Assembly (NCBI GenBank): GCA_950295325.1
Contig: OX485807.1
Location: 34,504,440-34,568,439, forward strand
Source of the DNA: Polytrichum commune
Taxonomy: Eukaryota > Streptophyta > Polytrichopsida > Polytrichales > Polytrichaceae
DNA length: 64,000 nucleotides
Reading direction: 5' to 3'
Part shown: in pieces, positions 12,761-24,176 of the stretch
Layout of the letters: each line of letters begins with the position of its first letter
Numbering within the stretch: the first letter of the stretch is position 1
Position numbers and translations under genes: made by a program
Notes under the pieces: model-generated
Told to the model about the DNA's origin: nothing
The model's input: the letters and a program-made list of their open reading frames with translations, nothing else
Databases searched by the model: none

Positions 12761-14019
12761 TGTCACCAAAAAGCCTCCACCCTTCAATTTCGTCCTAGCC
12801 CGAATGGAGAAGTTTATAATGATATGTAGAGATTTCTCTCTTTGTAACACAATGTATGATTCCAATCTATCGTTGGAATATATGCAACTTAGCCAAGTCT
12901 ATACTATGTCTTCTTACACTCCTTAATCTCGAAGTTTGGAAGTTTGGACACAGTCTCGGTTTTTTGGCTCTCAAAAATTCATATGAAGTCCAAAAATGAG
13001 TTCTTGGTATCCATGAATAGGTAATGAAGTCCTCTACATGAATATGCAATAATATTTGTACTGCCACAAAGTATATGGTCACAATTCTACGCTGTTCCCT
13101 TTGAACCTACATTTTTTCACTAGTTTTTGGAAGTTTGGACATAGTCTCGGTTTTTTGGCTCTCAAAAATTCATATGAAGTCCAAAAAATGAGTTCTTGGT
13201 ATCCATGGATAGGTAATGAAGTCCTCTTCATGAATATGCAATAATATTTGTACTACCACAAAGTATATGGTCGCAATTCTACGCTGTTCGCTTTGAACCT
13301 ACACTTTTTCACTAGTTTTTGGAAGTTTGGACATAGTCTCGGTTTTTTGGCTCTCAAAAATTCATATGAAGTCCAATAAAACTAAATGCTCCAATAAGAG
13401 ACTTTGCACATCCGCATAAGTATAAGGCTAATCAATGTAAATCCAAGTATTCAAACAAAGCCATAAATTGAACTTTAAATCATTCACACCCAACTATTAC
13501 TAACAAGAGGTCAAACCCTCTTCAAGGCCAACTAGCCTTGGCTCCTAACGTTACATCCATGTACACACACGTGCTCCTATCTTGCTTCCCATGCATCCAC
13601 ACTTATAACACGTGGAGTGCCAAGGAGCACGAAGGAAAGAGAGGATGAGTGAGGGAAGAATGAGGGATTATATAGTGAGTTTGAGGGGGTGAGCACCCTC
13701 AAGGCTCACGATAAGCCCTCGAGATTTCCTCCTACTTTGTAGGCTCTTATCCTATCTCCTAAACCTTCCTCCCTCAAATGATCAACAAGGATCCTAATTC
13801 AAATATTTAACTAACTTTGGCTTTCTACCTACCACACTTTACCAAGGTTTGTCCTTCTCCTACTTAAATCCACTCCACAAAAGCCTAATGATTCAAACTA
13901 AGCTTTCTTCAAGCTTCACTCTTTTTATATTTTTGTGAATAATCATAAATCACCAAAATACCACTTGTAATGTTTTACAAGTGTTAACAACCAATGTGGG
14001 CATCAATTTTGGGGTCACA
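12761..14019. mobile_element. Solo LTR (or LTR-only element) inside the Tc1-like element
   Basis: The sequence starts TGTCACCAAAA and ends TTTTGGGGTCACA, an inverted TG...CA terminus. It is flanked by a 5-bp duplication TCCAC (12,756-12,760 and 14,020-14,024). Removing the 1,259 bp restores continuity with the other Tc1 copy around CATCACAGTTGGTGGACTAG. There is no gag or pol. It contains an internal tandem repeat of about 191 bp. It is probably a solo LTR left by recombination. Confidence 0.85.
12940..13376. repeat. About 191-bp tandem repeat, 2.3 copies, inside the solo LTR
   Basis: Units start at about 12,940, 13,131 and 13,323 with AAGTTTGGACAYAGTCTCGG. The third unit is cut short at about 13,376. 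Units differ at only a few positions, so the duplication is recent compared with the surrounding Tc1 decay. Confidence 0.9.
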
Positions 14020-14676
14020 TCCACCAACTGTGATGGCTCTTACACACGCTTGTCATTGAGCATGAGTGATGATTCTTGGGCGCCCTCATCTTGAAGGCTC
14101 CACATGAGGAACATATTTTCTACAAATCCTAGAGCATGGAGTTTGAGAGATATCCAACTATTTTGACAGTTCGCGTGTGCTACGCCCATGCTCCAACAAG
14201 GCAATAGCATTCAACCTCTTTTCTTTTGGGTAATGCTCTCATGAGCAGAAAAAAACTTTGCAATTGTAAGAGAAAACGTCCTAAGAGACCACACTACTAA
14301 CTAGAAGTGAGATGAAGAACCCTAGGCGGTGTCCTAAACTTATTCTTGCAATTGAAGGTGAGTGGTGAAAACAACTCCAAAACATAGTCCATAGACCTAA
14401 GTTCATTCGAAACACACTTTCTCTTACATTCCTACAATAGTCAAGCTGAACTTTGGAAGAATGATGGGTAGTTTGGTTGCAAATTCGACCCAATGTATGG
14501 TTTGGCAAAAAAATCAATATTTTTTCCAGATACAACTTCCCAAAATTTGTTGTCTTTGCTAACTGACCTTGTTTTGGTTGTCACTATATACCTATATTTA
14601 TATATAGGTATATATTCGAATCTTTCATAATACACTACTATCAAAAAATTCTAGAGAAAAGGAGGTTAAGTGCCAT

Positions 14677-15025
14677 TGTAATGACTCTCAATAATAGCGA
14701 TGAAATAAGAGGCATGGTCCACCCCACCTTGAGGCTTATATGCATGTAGGAACTAAGAGTTGAATCTCTCCTCAACCTAGTCTTCAAGCATACAATTAAC
14801 TGGCTCTCCCTCCATGCCTTTGGGGTGAGTTACATGCACTTAACTAATGGTCATTACTTATGAGGCAAGAACATCGTGCAAGATCATAGTCCCAACTAGT
14901 GGGTAGCTCCCCTTTACCTTTTAGAACTATTATATCTCCTAGGGTGGAGTCCTATAGTCTCAAATAATAGATTCTAGTTGGAACTAGTAATATCAAAGGA
15001 AACTATTAGATAGATACATGCTACA
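14677..15025 (-). repeat. 3' LTR of the gypsy element
   Basis: The ends are TG...CA on the minus strand (start TGTAGCATG, end ATTACA). It shares long phrases with the right LTR, for example AAATAAGAGGCATG, CCATGCCTTTGGGGTGAGTTA and CTCCCCTTTACCTTTTAGAA. The polypurine tract lies at 15,026-15,038. The size difference from the other LTR is largely explained by a MITE in that one. Confidence 0.85.
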
Positions 15026-15299
15026 CACCTCCCCACCTAGAAATGAACATGCGCGTTCATGTACTACAAACCCCAAATTCTAATGCATGAAGACAATAGT
15101 TAAGACCCCTACTTAATTTAAACCAGGTTATGGGATTTGTATCTATATCCGTACTCCATCCCATTCACAGGGCGAGAAAATTTAATAATGACAACATGTT
15201 TACAAGATTTGGTGCACGTTTGAAATAACAAAAAAATGCCTACCCTTAAGATACCTTTTGCCAAAAGGTTTATGCACAGTTGGGGCTTCCTAGTCACAC

Positions 15300-17407
15300 T
15301 TAACACCATGACATGTAAGCTTGTCTTCCAACTTGGCTACTACATCTTACTATTCCTTGAGGACTTCTGCATTGAAGTTGCTCTCTAGCTTTGAAGAATC
15401 CGAGCCATTTTATGATATAGACTTTCTTGGGGCAAGAACGAGATCCTCTATCTTCATATGAAAGCATGCATTCTACTTCATATGATACATCCTCCTCAAA
15501 GACTAGCGGAGGGGGAGGTTGTTTACGACCAAAGAAGTGACTCGTGAAGGACATCATAAATCTTAAATGTGTTTGGCAGTTTACCAATTCCGTCTGCTCG
15601 ATTTTGAGGATAAAATGTGGTGGACATAGCCATCCTTGTCCTCATATGACCATGCAACACATTCTTCAAGATACTTGTGAATCTAGTGCCCATGTCACTT
15701 AGGGTTACTTTTGATAGACCATGAAGCGTATACACATGATCACGAAATAACCTTGTGGTTCCTTCAGCAGTAATGTATTGTGGTTGGCATAAAGTGGGTC
15801 ATTTTGAACAACTTATCCACACACACACAAAGATGGCATTATAATCATGAGTAAAATGTGTCAAGCTAGAGATAAAATCCATGTTGATCACCTCCTATCA
15901 AGGATCTTTAATGGTTCTAACAAGCTTGTTGGTTTTAAAGTAGGAGCTTTACTCCATCGGCAAATCTCACAAGATTTTATATAGCTCATGATGGACCCTT
16001 ACTCTTAGGCCACCAAAAATTTATCCGCATCCTCTTCCAAGTCTTAGCTACCCCAACATGACCACTGTACATTGCATCTTGATGTTCTTGGAGTAGGAAA
16101 AACATGATATTCAAGCCTTGGAAGGACACGTTTGGAACCACTATCACCTTATGATGCCACCAAATGTGATTCTTAAAAAACAAAATGCTTCAAAGTGTGA
16201 GGAATAAAACCAAGGATCAAGAAGACACCTTGCAATGATTGTATGATATAACTTACAATCATTGACAAACTCATGATACCCGTTACGTTGATTATCTAGC
16301 TCTCCTCGCATAGTGTTGGTCGCCACTAATTGAAAGACCATATGGCTTGAGCTACCTTGGGTGTCATCATGGCCTTATGAACACATGTGTCTAGCGGATT
16401 CTTAGTAAGGGGATCAACCATATGCATCTGTCCAGGGCAATATATCCACTTATAGACAAAATTATACTCCAAGAATTCCAACCATCGAGTTTGATGCTTT
16501 GATAGATTTTGTTGTGTCTTTACATACATGAGTGGGTTGTGATATGTCATCACAGTGTAATTAGACCCCTCTAAATAACAACACTAGGTTTGTATGGCGT
16601 GCACAATTGTTACTTACTACTACTCTCTAGTGCTATAATTCCTCTCAACAAGGAGAATTCCTTACTTCCAAAGGCAATAGGTCTTCCTCCTTGAAGTATG
16701 ATTGCTCCTGCCCTTATCCAAGAAATATCACTAACAACCATAAATGGCTCCTCTAACTTGGATAAGTTCAAAATTGACACATGTGTTAAAACAAATTTAA
16801 CATTTTCATAGGCACATTCACAATCCCCTGTCCAAATGAACTTAATCTTACTTCGTGTCAAGATGTCAAAGGTGTCAATAAAGTATAATATCAATGGATG
16901 AAGCTATGAATGTAATTGCCAAACCCCAAGAAAGACCATAATTGTTCAATTTAAAGAGGCATATGCCACTTTGTAATAGTTTCAATTTTCCTAGGATCCA
17001 CCTTAATATCATGTATGCCGACAACATGGTTTACATAGTGCAATTTGTCTTTCTCGAAATGATACTTAGCCACCTTGGCATAAAATTGATTCTCTCTTAG
17101 AACTTGGAGTACATCCTTTAAATGGTGTACATGTTCCTCTTCATTTTTTGAAAAAAAAGAAAATTATCAAGATACATCAACACAAACTTCTTGATGAACT
17201 TGGTTCATCACTCCCTAGAAAATAGTTGGGGTATTAGTAAAGTCTAAAGCTTAAGATTTGAAACTGATATTGTCGAAACGAGGGTGCATCTTTTGATATA
17301 TAAATCAAGTGACATCACCATTGATCACCATTGCCTAATACTAAAGTGTTGATGGCCTTCATTACTTTCAACTTGAAGGTATTAACAAAAGAAAATCTCA
17401 CAAAGCA
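15300..17407 (-). pseudogene. Gypsy pol remnant: RT end, RNase H, integrase, chromodomain
   Basis: Read right to left on the minus strand, several pieces are recognisable. An RT palm remnant lies near 17,200. An RT/RNase H segment at 16,610-16,894 has PFMVVSDISWIRAGAI and GRPIAFGSKEFS. The RNase H end is at 16,400-16,550. An integrase HHCC-like stretch (GHVGVAKTWKRMRINFWWP) is at 16,000-16,080, followed by an integrase core remnant at 15,520-15,735. A chromodomain (KKVYIIKWLG, then FE-KL) is at 15,300-15,490. Many stops and frameshifts show it is inactive. The chromodomain places it among chromoviruses. The RT is shortened between protease and palm. Confidence 0.85.
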
Positions 17408-17417
17408 ATGTGATGCA
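17408..17417. repeat. Left 10-bp target-site duplication of the MULE-like element
   Basis: ATGTGATGCA here is repeated at 32,146-32,155. These bases are codons of the gypsy protease active-site region, so the pre-insertion site is known exactly. Ten bases fits the 8-11 bp duplications of MULEs. Confidence 0.93.
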
Positions 17418-17545
17418 GGGGAGTGCTATCTTGTGAGCGGTGAGCAGTGAGCGGTAATTTGTGAGCGGTGAAGAAAACAAAATATTTGGTAATAGGACCT
17501 CTAATATCCTATAACCGTGGCCTAAAGAAATAATTTTTTAGGGTT
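17418..17545 (+). repeat. Left terminal inverted repeat with TGAGCGG subrepeats
   Basis: About 128 bp match the reverse complement of 30,441-30,590 through several blocks: GGGGAGTGCTATCTT, repeated TGAGCGG/TGAGCAG heptamers, GGTAATAGGACC/TATAACCGTGG, and GGGTT at the inner edge. The short subterminal repeats are plausible transposase-binding sites, as in other MULEs (inference). Confidence 0.88.
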
Positions 17546-17939
17546 CAATAATAAGAAGATTGGGGAGGACAAACAATATGAATGCTAGATTGTAAGTAGT
17601 GAGCAATGAAAAATACCAATATGTACATGACTCGGGGTTGCTAGTATGTGAGCATGCGAGTGTGAACCTGTGAGCCTTCAATTTTTTCCCGGTTATGGTT
17701 TGTAAATCCGTTGGGGGCCTATGATTGTGGAATTACATGTAAGGGTCTATAGTCCAAATGAACAACAAATGAGAATGTTGCTATAACAATTTTGTATAAA
17801 AAATGAACTAATATACATTCAACTGTTGAAATAATAATAATGTAATTGGAGACAATGTGTAAGCAAACTCATGTTGAAAATAAGTGTAGCATGTTAGAAT
17901 GTCTCACTATAATACACATCAATGTAAAATTTGAATACA

Positions 17940-19612
17940 TCATAACACCATCATGAGGGTGATATTTACGAAGTGCAAAACATAAAGAACAACAAAAGTG
18001 AATTGTAGATATAAATCGGGTAGTAGGTTTAAATTGTTGAAGTTCTTGGAAATCAAATATAAAAAATAAAAAATAGTGAGCACATGATCCATACCATCTG
18101 GAAGATAGTTGATGGACACATGCATATTAGCCACAGTAGCATCAAAGAGTTTTTCGGTCTCAATAGCCAACTACCAAATACAAAATAAATATTAAAAAAT
18201 TTGAATGATTGAAAAAATATTTTTTTTCAAAAAACATAGACAAAAAATTATCACCTGAGCCCACCAAGTAGCTTTATCAAGTCACTTAGGAAACTCTATA
18301 TCATTGAATTTTGGTTTCGGAAACTTGAGAGCCTCACGAAGAGTAGATGAATTGTTCCACCTCTCAAGCCACTTAATCTTCATAGATGTATACATTGCCA
18401 AAGTTGCTAACATCCAAAGTTTTTTTTGAATCATCTCAGGATTCTCATCGTGAGTTTCATAATGAGACTTCACCTGCTTTAGGAACATAGAAGAATGTCT
18501 AGGATCTGCAATAGAAAGTTATTTCTTTAGTTCCAAATGGGAAGTCAATCCTACCTTCTCCACAACTTTAGAAACAAATTCACCCACTGCACTTGAAGTC
18601 CAATGTGTAGAATCAGGGTATTTCTCATAAAATTTCCTTTGAGCAGTAGCAGCAACATCTCCCAACTCTTGCTACACCAAGGAAAAAACATATAAGAGTA
18701 TGATAAATCACACATAATAAAAATAAGATGTAATAAAACATATAGTTATAGAATTCAAAATAAAAAGAAAAAAAAGTAAAAGAGAACCAAGTTCTATATT
18801 TGGATTTTTATTTGGCATCAGCGGCAGTAAGATCTTCTTTGGAGACAACTTTTAAAAAATATGAAAGTGGTTGTCCAACAATGTTTTGAATGCAGCAAAG
18901 CTTATGAACAAGATTCGTACAAACATGGGATTTTTAGTTCCTCATGACAAAATAAAACAACCAATAATAAGCCACGGAAAAGAAATATACAATAAAAAAT
19001 AAACTTAAAAGAAAACCAAATGAACCGAACAAATAAAAAGAGAAGAATGAAGGAATTACCACTTCATGTAAAGTTGCCAACATAGTTGCAATATCTCCCT
19101 TGACGTCTAAAATAATACTTTCAACAGCATAATGTCAAGCATGATCATGTATATGATCTCGATTAATAATAGGCAATCATGTTTGCAAACGGTGGTTTTC
19201 ATCCTACATCATAAATATTTTGCGAGAAAAAACTTTGAGGTCCTCATCAGTTTGTCATATTTTTTCAAAGGCATCATTTGTCCGTACCCAATTTTCACTC
19301 CATGATTCAATGATATTATCGGTAACATCTATTGTTTCCCCTCATTGTTTTCCAAGGCCACGTAAAAAACCCCGTTGCCCTCCATATAACCACAAGCAAC
19401 AAAATGTGTAGCCAGGTTCATAACGTTATTTTTCAAAAAAGACCTAACAACAGGCAATGCAACCATTCGACATAGTGAAATGTTGAATTTTAATTTTGCC
19501 CTTGATTAATACCTCAACCATTCAAGACGGGAACATGTGTTGACAGTTTCTTTCTTAAAAATGCATGCAATTGCAATTCCAATTGATCTTCAGAAAGATG
19601 TATAACTTCCAT
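17940..19612 (-). pseudogene. Decayed ParB-like gene (paralogue of the ParB/methyltransferase N-terminal half), copy B
   Basis: An ATG at 19,610-19,612 opens MEVIHLSEDQ. Later fragments line up with the intact-looking gene at 24.2-30.4 kb: SLCRMVALPVV with PLCRMVPMPIV; a run ending DENHRLQTW with WDGNHRYLAW; WLERWN...ALKFPKP with WLKLWN...ALHFPKS; and KATWWAQ with KSTYWAQ. Several in-frame stops and shifts interrupt it, and the methyltransferase half is not found before the left terminal repeat. It probably belongs to outer copy B, whose transposase tail lies at 30.6-31.2 kb. Confidence 0.72.
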
Positions 19613-19619
19613 ATCTAAA

Positions 19620-20335
19620 TCACAAACATATCATCCATATGAAAGATAAAACAAAATTAAAAGAATTATATACATATGAAAGAAATCACATATGCAAACT
19701 AAAATAATATACAAAAATATTTATGAAAGTGAAAGTATACATAAGGAAAAATCACATATAAAATAGAATCTAAAATTTCAATATGGATGGCCATTAACGG
19801 CCATCTTTGTTGGACGAAAAGAAATGAAGGAAATAACTGTATACATGAAGAAATATACATATATAGGAAATAATATAAAATTTTAATAAGGGTTGAAATG
19901 AATGTAGACATGAAAAAAAATACATATATAGAAAGAAATATGAAATTTTAATAAGGGTGGAAATGAGTGTATACATGAAAAAATAAACTTATATACCAAT
20001 AAATTTGAGATGCAACCAAGGGTGGCCGTTAACAACCACACTTTTAGATGGAACATATATAAGAAATATATGTATATATGTGATTTTATTTCAAAGAAAT
20101 TATGTTGTTAAATGAAGATTGAAATCCAAGAAGGGATACCCTAAACTAGAAAATAGAAGTTCGCATCATACAAAGGATGGCCGTTGATGGCCACCCTAAA
20201 CTAGAACACAGAAGTTGGCATCATAAAAAGGGTGGCCGTTAACGGCCACACTTTTAGACGGAACATACATAAGAAATATATGTATATATGTGATTTTATT
20301 TCAAAGAAATTATGTTGTTAAATGAAGAGATAATG
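19620..20335. repeat. Repeated AT-rich block with four GTTAAC-centred palindromes
   Basis: Related palindromes lie near 19,788, 20,025, 20,176 and 20,231. The last reads GTGGCCGTTAACGGCCAC, an 18-bp perfect palindrome. A block of about 90 bp (AAGAAATATATGTATATATG...TTGTTAAATGAAGA) occurs at about 20,060-20,132 and 20,271-20,332. The transposase homology stops at the end of the second block, so this is likely the deletion or rearrangement junction between copies A and B. Confidence 0.75.
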
Positions 20336-23300
20336 CCTCCCTCTGCTGTAGTTGAAATCCAGCATCTTCAAGTGCCAAAACCTCATCTCTCGATAGATTG
20401 GTACCTATCTTCACTGGCCACGTGTTGGGTACTATAGGCCAAACCAACACATATTTCTTCTTACTGCCACTCACACAACGTTTGATGTCGTCAAGACAAA
20501 ACCAAAATTCATACTCCACATTGTTGGGAGAACGAAATTCCTTCCTGAGCCTTTTGTATGTTGGGGCAGGTGTGCCATGTTTCCCAGTCCCGACTTTCGC
20601 ATTGCACATAGTCCCTATAATGGCCTGCAGTGCGCAACATCGTTTGGCTGAGTTGGGTGGCAATCTTGCAATGTGCCACTTAGAAGCAAGACAATCAGTC
20701 TCTAACACGGATGTAGTATGAGCCACACCATGAATTGCAGAACTCAACGATTCTTCTATGCGTTGACGAGTTGCTCGAGTGTTGGGACGAGGAATGGAAT
20801 AGTTCACTTTGTCGGATCGATGAGAGTCACAATCAGCACCCGGTGGTAGGTTGAGTTTGCATTTGGTGGAACCAAAGAGTTCTGACCCTTCCAATGCACA
20901 ATCTCTAGTGTTGACGTCTTCTGCCCCTGGGTAAGACTTCATGGCATCAGCCAATATTTTTGGATCTCCACACCTGGCAGCTGCTTTGAGTTTCAAGGAG
21001 GCCGAATCAGGACCTTTACCATCAGACCCCCCTTTCAACCATGTCCGGTAATTTGCAATTTGCATGAAGGCACGGATCATGTCGTCCACTGTAGCTTCAT
21101 ATAAACAAGTCATCTTGTTGCCGGACTGTTGGAGCTATTTGTTGTGTACAGTCTCTGCAAGGTTGCATGTTGGCATTTCTGCACGCTCTTCTATTGTCAT
21201 ATCCTATGAACAACACACAAATACAAGGATAAGACAAACATAAGATAGATTATATATCTAGGTTTGGGTCGTTCGATCCAAAATGGCTGCCACGTTTGGG
21301 TCGAACGACCCAAACTGCCTACAAGGTTTGGGTCGAACGACCCAAACTGCATACAAGGTTTGGGTCGAACGACCTAAACTGCTTGTTGTTTGTTGTGTAC
21401 AGTCTCTGCAAGGTTGCATGTTGGCATTCCCGCACGCTATTTTATTGTCATATCCTATGAACAACACATAAAGACAAAGATAAGAAAAACATAAGATATA
21501 TTACATTGAGTAATGAAGTTTGATATGTACTTACAAGTAGCATATGGCCACCCCATTGTCTGTAACGAAAGTGCCAAAAATCCCAACCACTCTGAAAGGC
21601 CAAGGATGCCTTCTTCGGAGGCAGCTCCAGATGACAACCATCAAGAACGAATCACATGGTACTTGGTCTCAGCGTCGTTCATTGTTTTCGTGTCTTTGTA
21701 ATCCTTGCATATTTGTTTGTGTTGAAATTGCAAGGATGGTTTGATATACTTTTGGGTCATCTTATCCAAGCTTGCAGACCAATGGAAAAGACATGTACGC
21801 TCACGTGCAACCATGGGTAGACTTGGATCACCATCCCCGTAAATCGCCCTCACCGCATTCCAATTAGCTTGAGCACTATCAGCCATAAACCCTTTGAAGT
21901 TTACGTTTGGTACACCATTTTCTGCCATAACAGCATTCAAATCTTCCCAAAAGAGAATTTGTGCTACACCATCTTCAGATTGCATTTCACAACACGCAAT
22001 AGTCAACACTTTACAGTATCGACTGTAGTACACATGGCAAGCCATGGTCGTCCAATCCTTCAAACGTTTGACATGGTCAAACATAATCTATGAATTCTCC
22101 ATATCCCCTCCGACTTGCATCCTCTTCACAAGCTCCACACCACTACCTGGAAGGTGTACAGACATCTTCAAAACAAACACTTTGTCCTTTGACTGCCCTG
22201 GGAACCGACTACCATGGACGAATTTGAAAGCAGAGTGGTCTTTGAACGCCATAATACTATCCATAGTTCTCATTCTATTACGCAAAAAACGCTTTGATCC
22301 ACATATAAAGTTACGACAATTTGGAGACGCAAGAGTGCTGAATTTGTCCATGACGACCTCTAGGGATGAACCAACCAAGTGATGGCCTTCGACATTTGCG
22401 GGAGATTTGAGAAGGTAATCGGCCAAGAATTGTTTGTTCGCCGCCATAACTATGGCTGAATTTTTTGCTGTGGGTGTTTTCAATACTTCATTTGCAACGC
22501 ATTGGTATGTCATGTCCAATGATTCACGGCATGTACCATTGGCCACAGGGTGATCATGTACACCAAGATGAATGCAAGCCCTAGACATTCCAACGGATGT
22601 GGAGTGGATGTATATGATTCGAGCATTACACAAAGCAATGCACACAGGTGTGGAACGACATACCTTACACTCGACAATGGACTTAGTAGGGGGAACAACA
22701 CCCACAGCAAATGGGATAAAAGTTGAACCGGCCCATTCAGTGTTGTTCCAGAGGCCCCCATTGCGATTCATGTAATCACAGTAGTCATTATGACATTGGA
22801 GATGACCAACACAAGTAGAGCGCCGGAAGGACAGTCCAAAGTCATTTTGGATATTCGTGGTTTTGGTGGTGCACCAAGGGTGACCGTCGCACATCTTGTC
22901 CATGCCGTCCATTGAGCGACCATACGTATTTGGAGCTTTGAGTGCCACAGGAGGCAAGAGAAACAAAACATCACCATTAAAAGAAGATGGTAAGTACTTG
23001 ACTTCACGAACATCTATACTGTCAAAATCAATGGATGCAAGATCGGACTTTGATCTTTTTCTTGACTTTGGCAGCTTCAAGGCATCAACCATAGTCAACC
23101 CTGTAGATGAAGGTGAAGGGTGTAGTGGAGGACGTTGAGAAGGTGAGATTTGGGGAACCACCTTCTTGTACATAAGACCGCAAGGGGATTTGGCTACATG
23201 TATAGGAAGTTGGGAAGAAATAGAATGAACACTTCTAAATGGAAATGGCGATGTGTTTGAAAGATCAACAGATGCACAAATGTCATCTTCTGAATCTGAT

Positions 23301-23654
23301 AGCACAAACACACTATCATCAAGGTGCAATAGAGGGAATTTGAACTGTGGATGTACCGGATTCGTTTGTCAAAATGACAGTTGAAGCTTGCATTTGACAC
23401 TCAGAAAGTCCTATCACCCTAAATGAACCAGGTCCTAAGATCCACATAAAACCAACATCAGTTCTATTTTTTCGAACCAAAATCGTTTTATACATCTTTT
23501 CATCTACAAAGTACATCTCATGCTCTAAATACATAGTTCCTATCTGGAAGTTGAATCTCAAACTAAGTAAATTCTCTGAAACACTCACATGACCATCATC
23601 TTGGAGTGGCAAGATGAAGGGAACAAAAGATCCATGAGCTCTAATGGTAGCCAT
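20310..23654 (-). pseudogene. MULE-type transposase (copy A), nearly full but broken and lacking its SWIM end
   Basis: This is a DDE transposase of the Mutator-like group. N-terminal pieces start at 23,654 and, after a shift near 23,330, continue to 22,091. They include zinc-binding Cys/His stretches (CVGHLQCHNDYC; VECKVCRSTPVC...HLGVHDHP). The catalytic core has KDWTTMACHVYY, GFMADSAQANWNAV and CLFHW, then an intron (21,204-21,534), then NLAETVHNK supplying the final acidic residue. The C-terminal part (20,310-21,113) ends after LALEDAGFQLQQREALS. Breaks are a frameshift near 23,330, a TAG at 22,088-22,090, a shift near 21,640 and a TAG at 21,135-21,137. The SWIM zinc finger is missing; the sister copy has it at 31.0 kb. 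Confidence 0.88.
21262..21380. repeat. Palindrome array 1 (four units) in the transposase intron
   Basis: Four copies start near 21,262, 21,295, 21,327 and 21,359. The core TTTGGGTCGAACGACCCAAA has two 9-bp arms around a 2-bp centre. Spacers of about 12 bp give a 32-33 bp period. It lies inside the intron between the CLFHW and NLAETVHNK exons. The same core forms the ten-unit array at 25.98-26.29 kb. Confidence 0.95.
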
Positions 23655-24176
23655 AGAAAATCAAAACAACATATGAACAACACATCATAAAAATATGGGG
23701 TGAATGTTGCTTTTGTATAGAGTTGTGTGAGGAAATGAATGGAAATGAAAACGTGTGATACAATAATGGATGGAGATGAAAGCGTGTGATACATAACATC
23801 TAATAATATAGAAGTGGACATAGCACAATAATAGTCAGAGAATATTTACGAGCAAGATATACACAAAATGACATCAAATACTAAAAGTATTGGTAGAAAT
23901 TTAAAATATATATATGTGGACTGCCGTAGATGTAAAAAGAATTAAAAGTGGTTGGAAAAATAAATTATTGATCATTATGAATAGAACAAAGTAGGTGTCA
24001 GAAAATTTTGGCGGATATAACAAAAATAAACACATAATGACAAACGCGTCGAAATATCTCGTTCATTGAACGCCAATTACAACATGTGATCGTAATATAC
24101 GCCGGATTTTGTGAGATAGATACATTGAAAGCATAAATGATAGTACCTAATAGAAAACATATCATAGACACCAACG

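Larger units (their letters stand above)
11541..14584 (-). mobile_element. Tc1-like (DD34E) transposon, copy 1, with a SINE and a solo LTR inserted in it
   Basis: The ends match the second copy at 53,504-55,232: left CTAACTCCCAAAACTGAGTC, and right, read inward, GTGACAACCAAAACAAGGTC. TA borders both sides. The transposase runs on the minus strand. Removing the SINE (12,189-12,377) and the solo LTR (12,761-14,019) leaves an element of about 1.6 kb, normal for Tc1. It is degraded and non-autonomous. Confidence 0.85.

Noticed and set aside
19220-19411. Plus-strand ORF inside the ParB-like relic
   Set aside because: It is a shadow of the minus-strand frame that aligns with the ParB-like protein.
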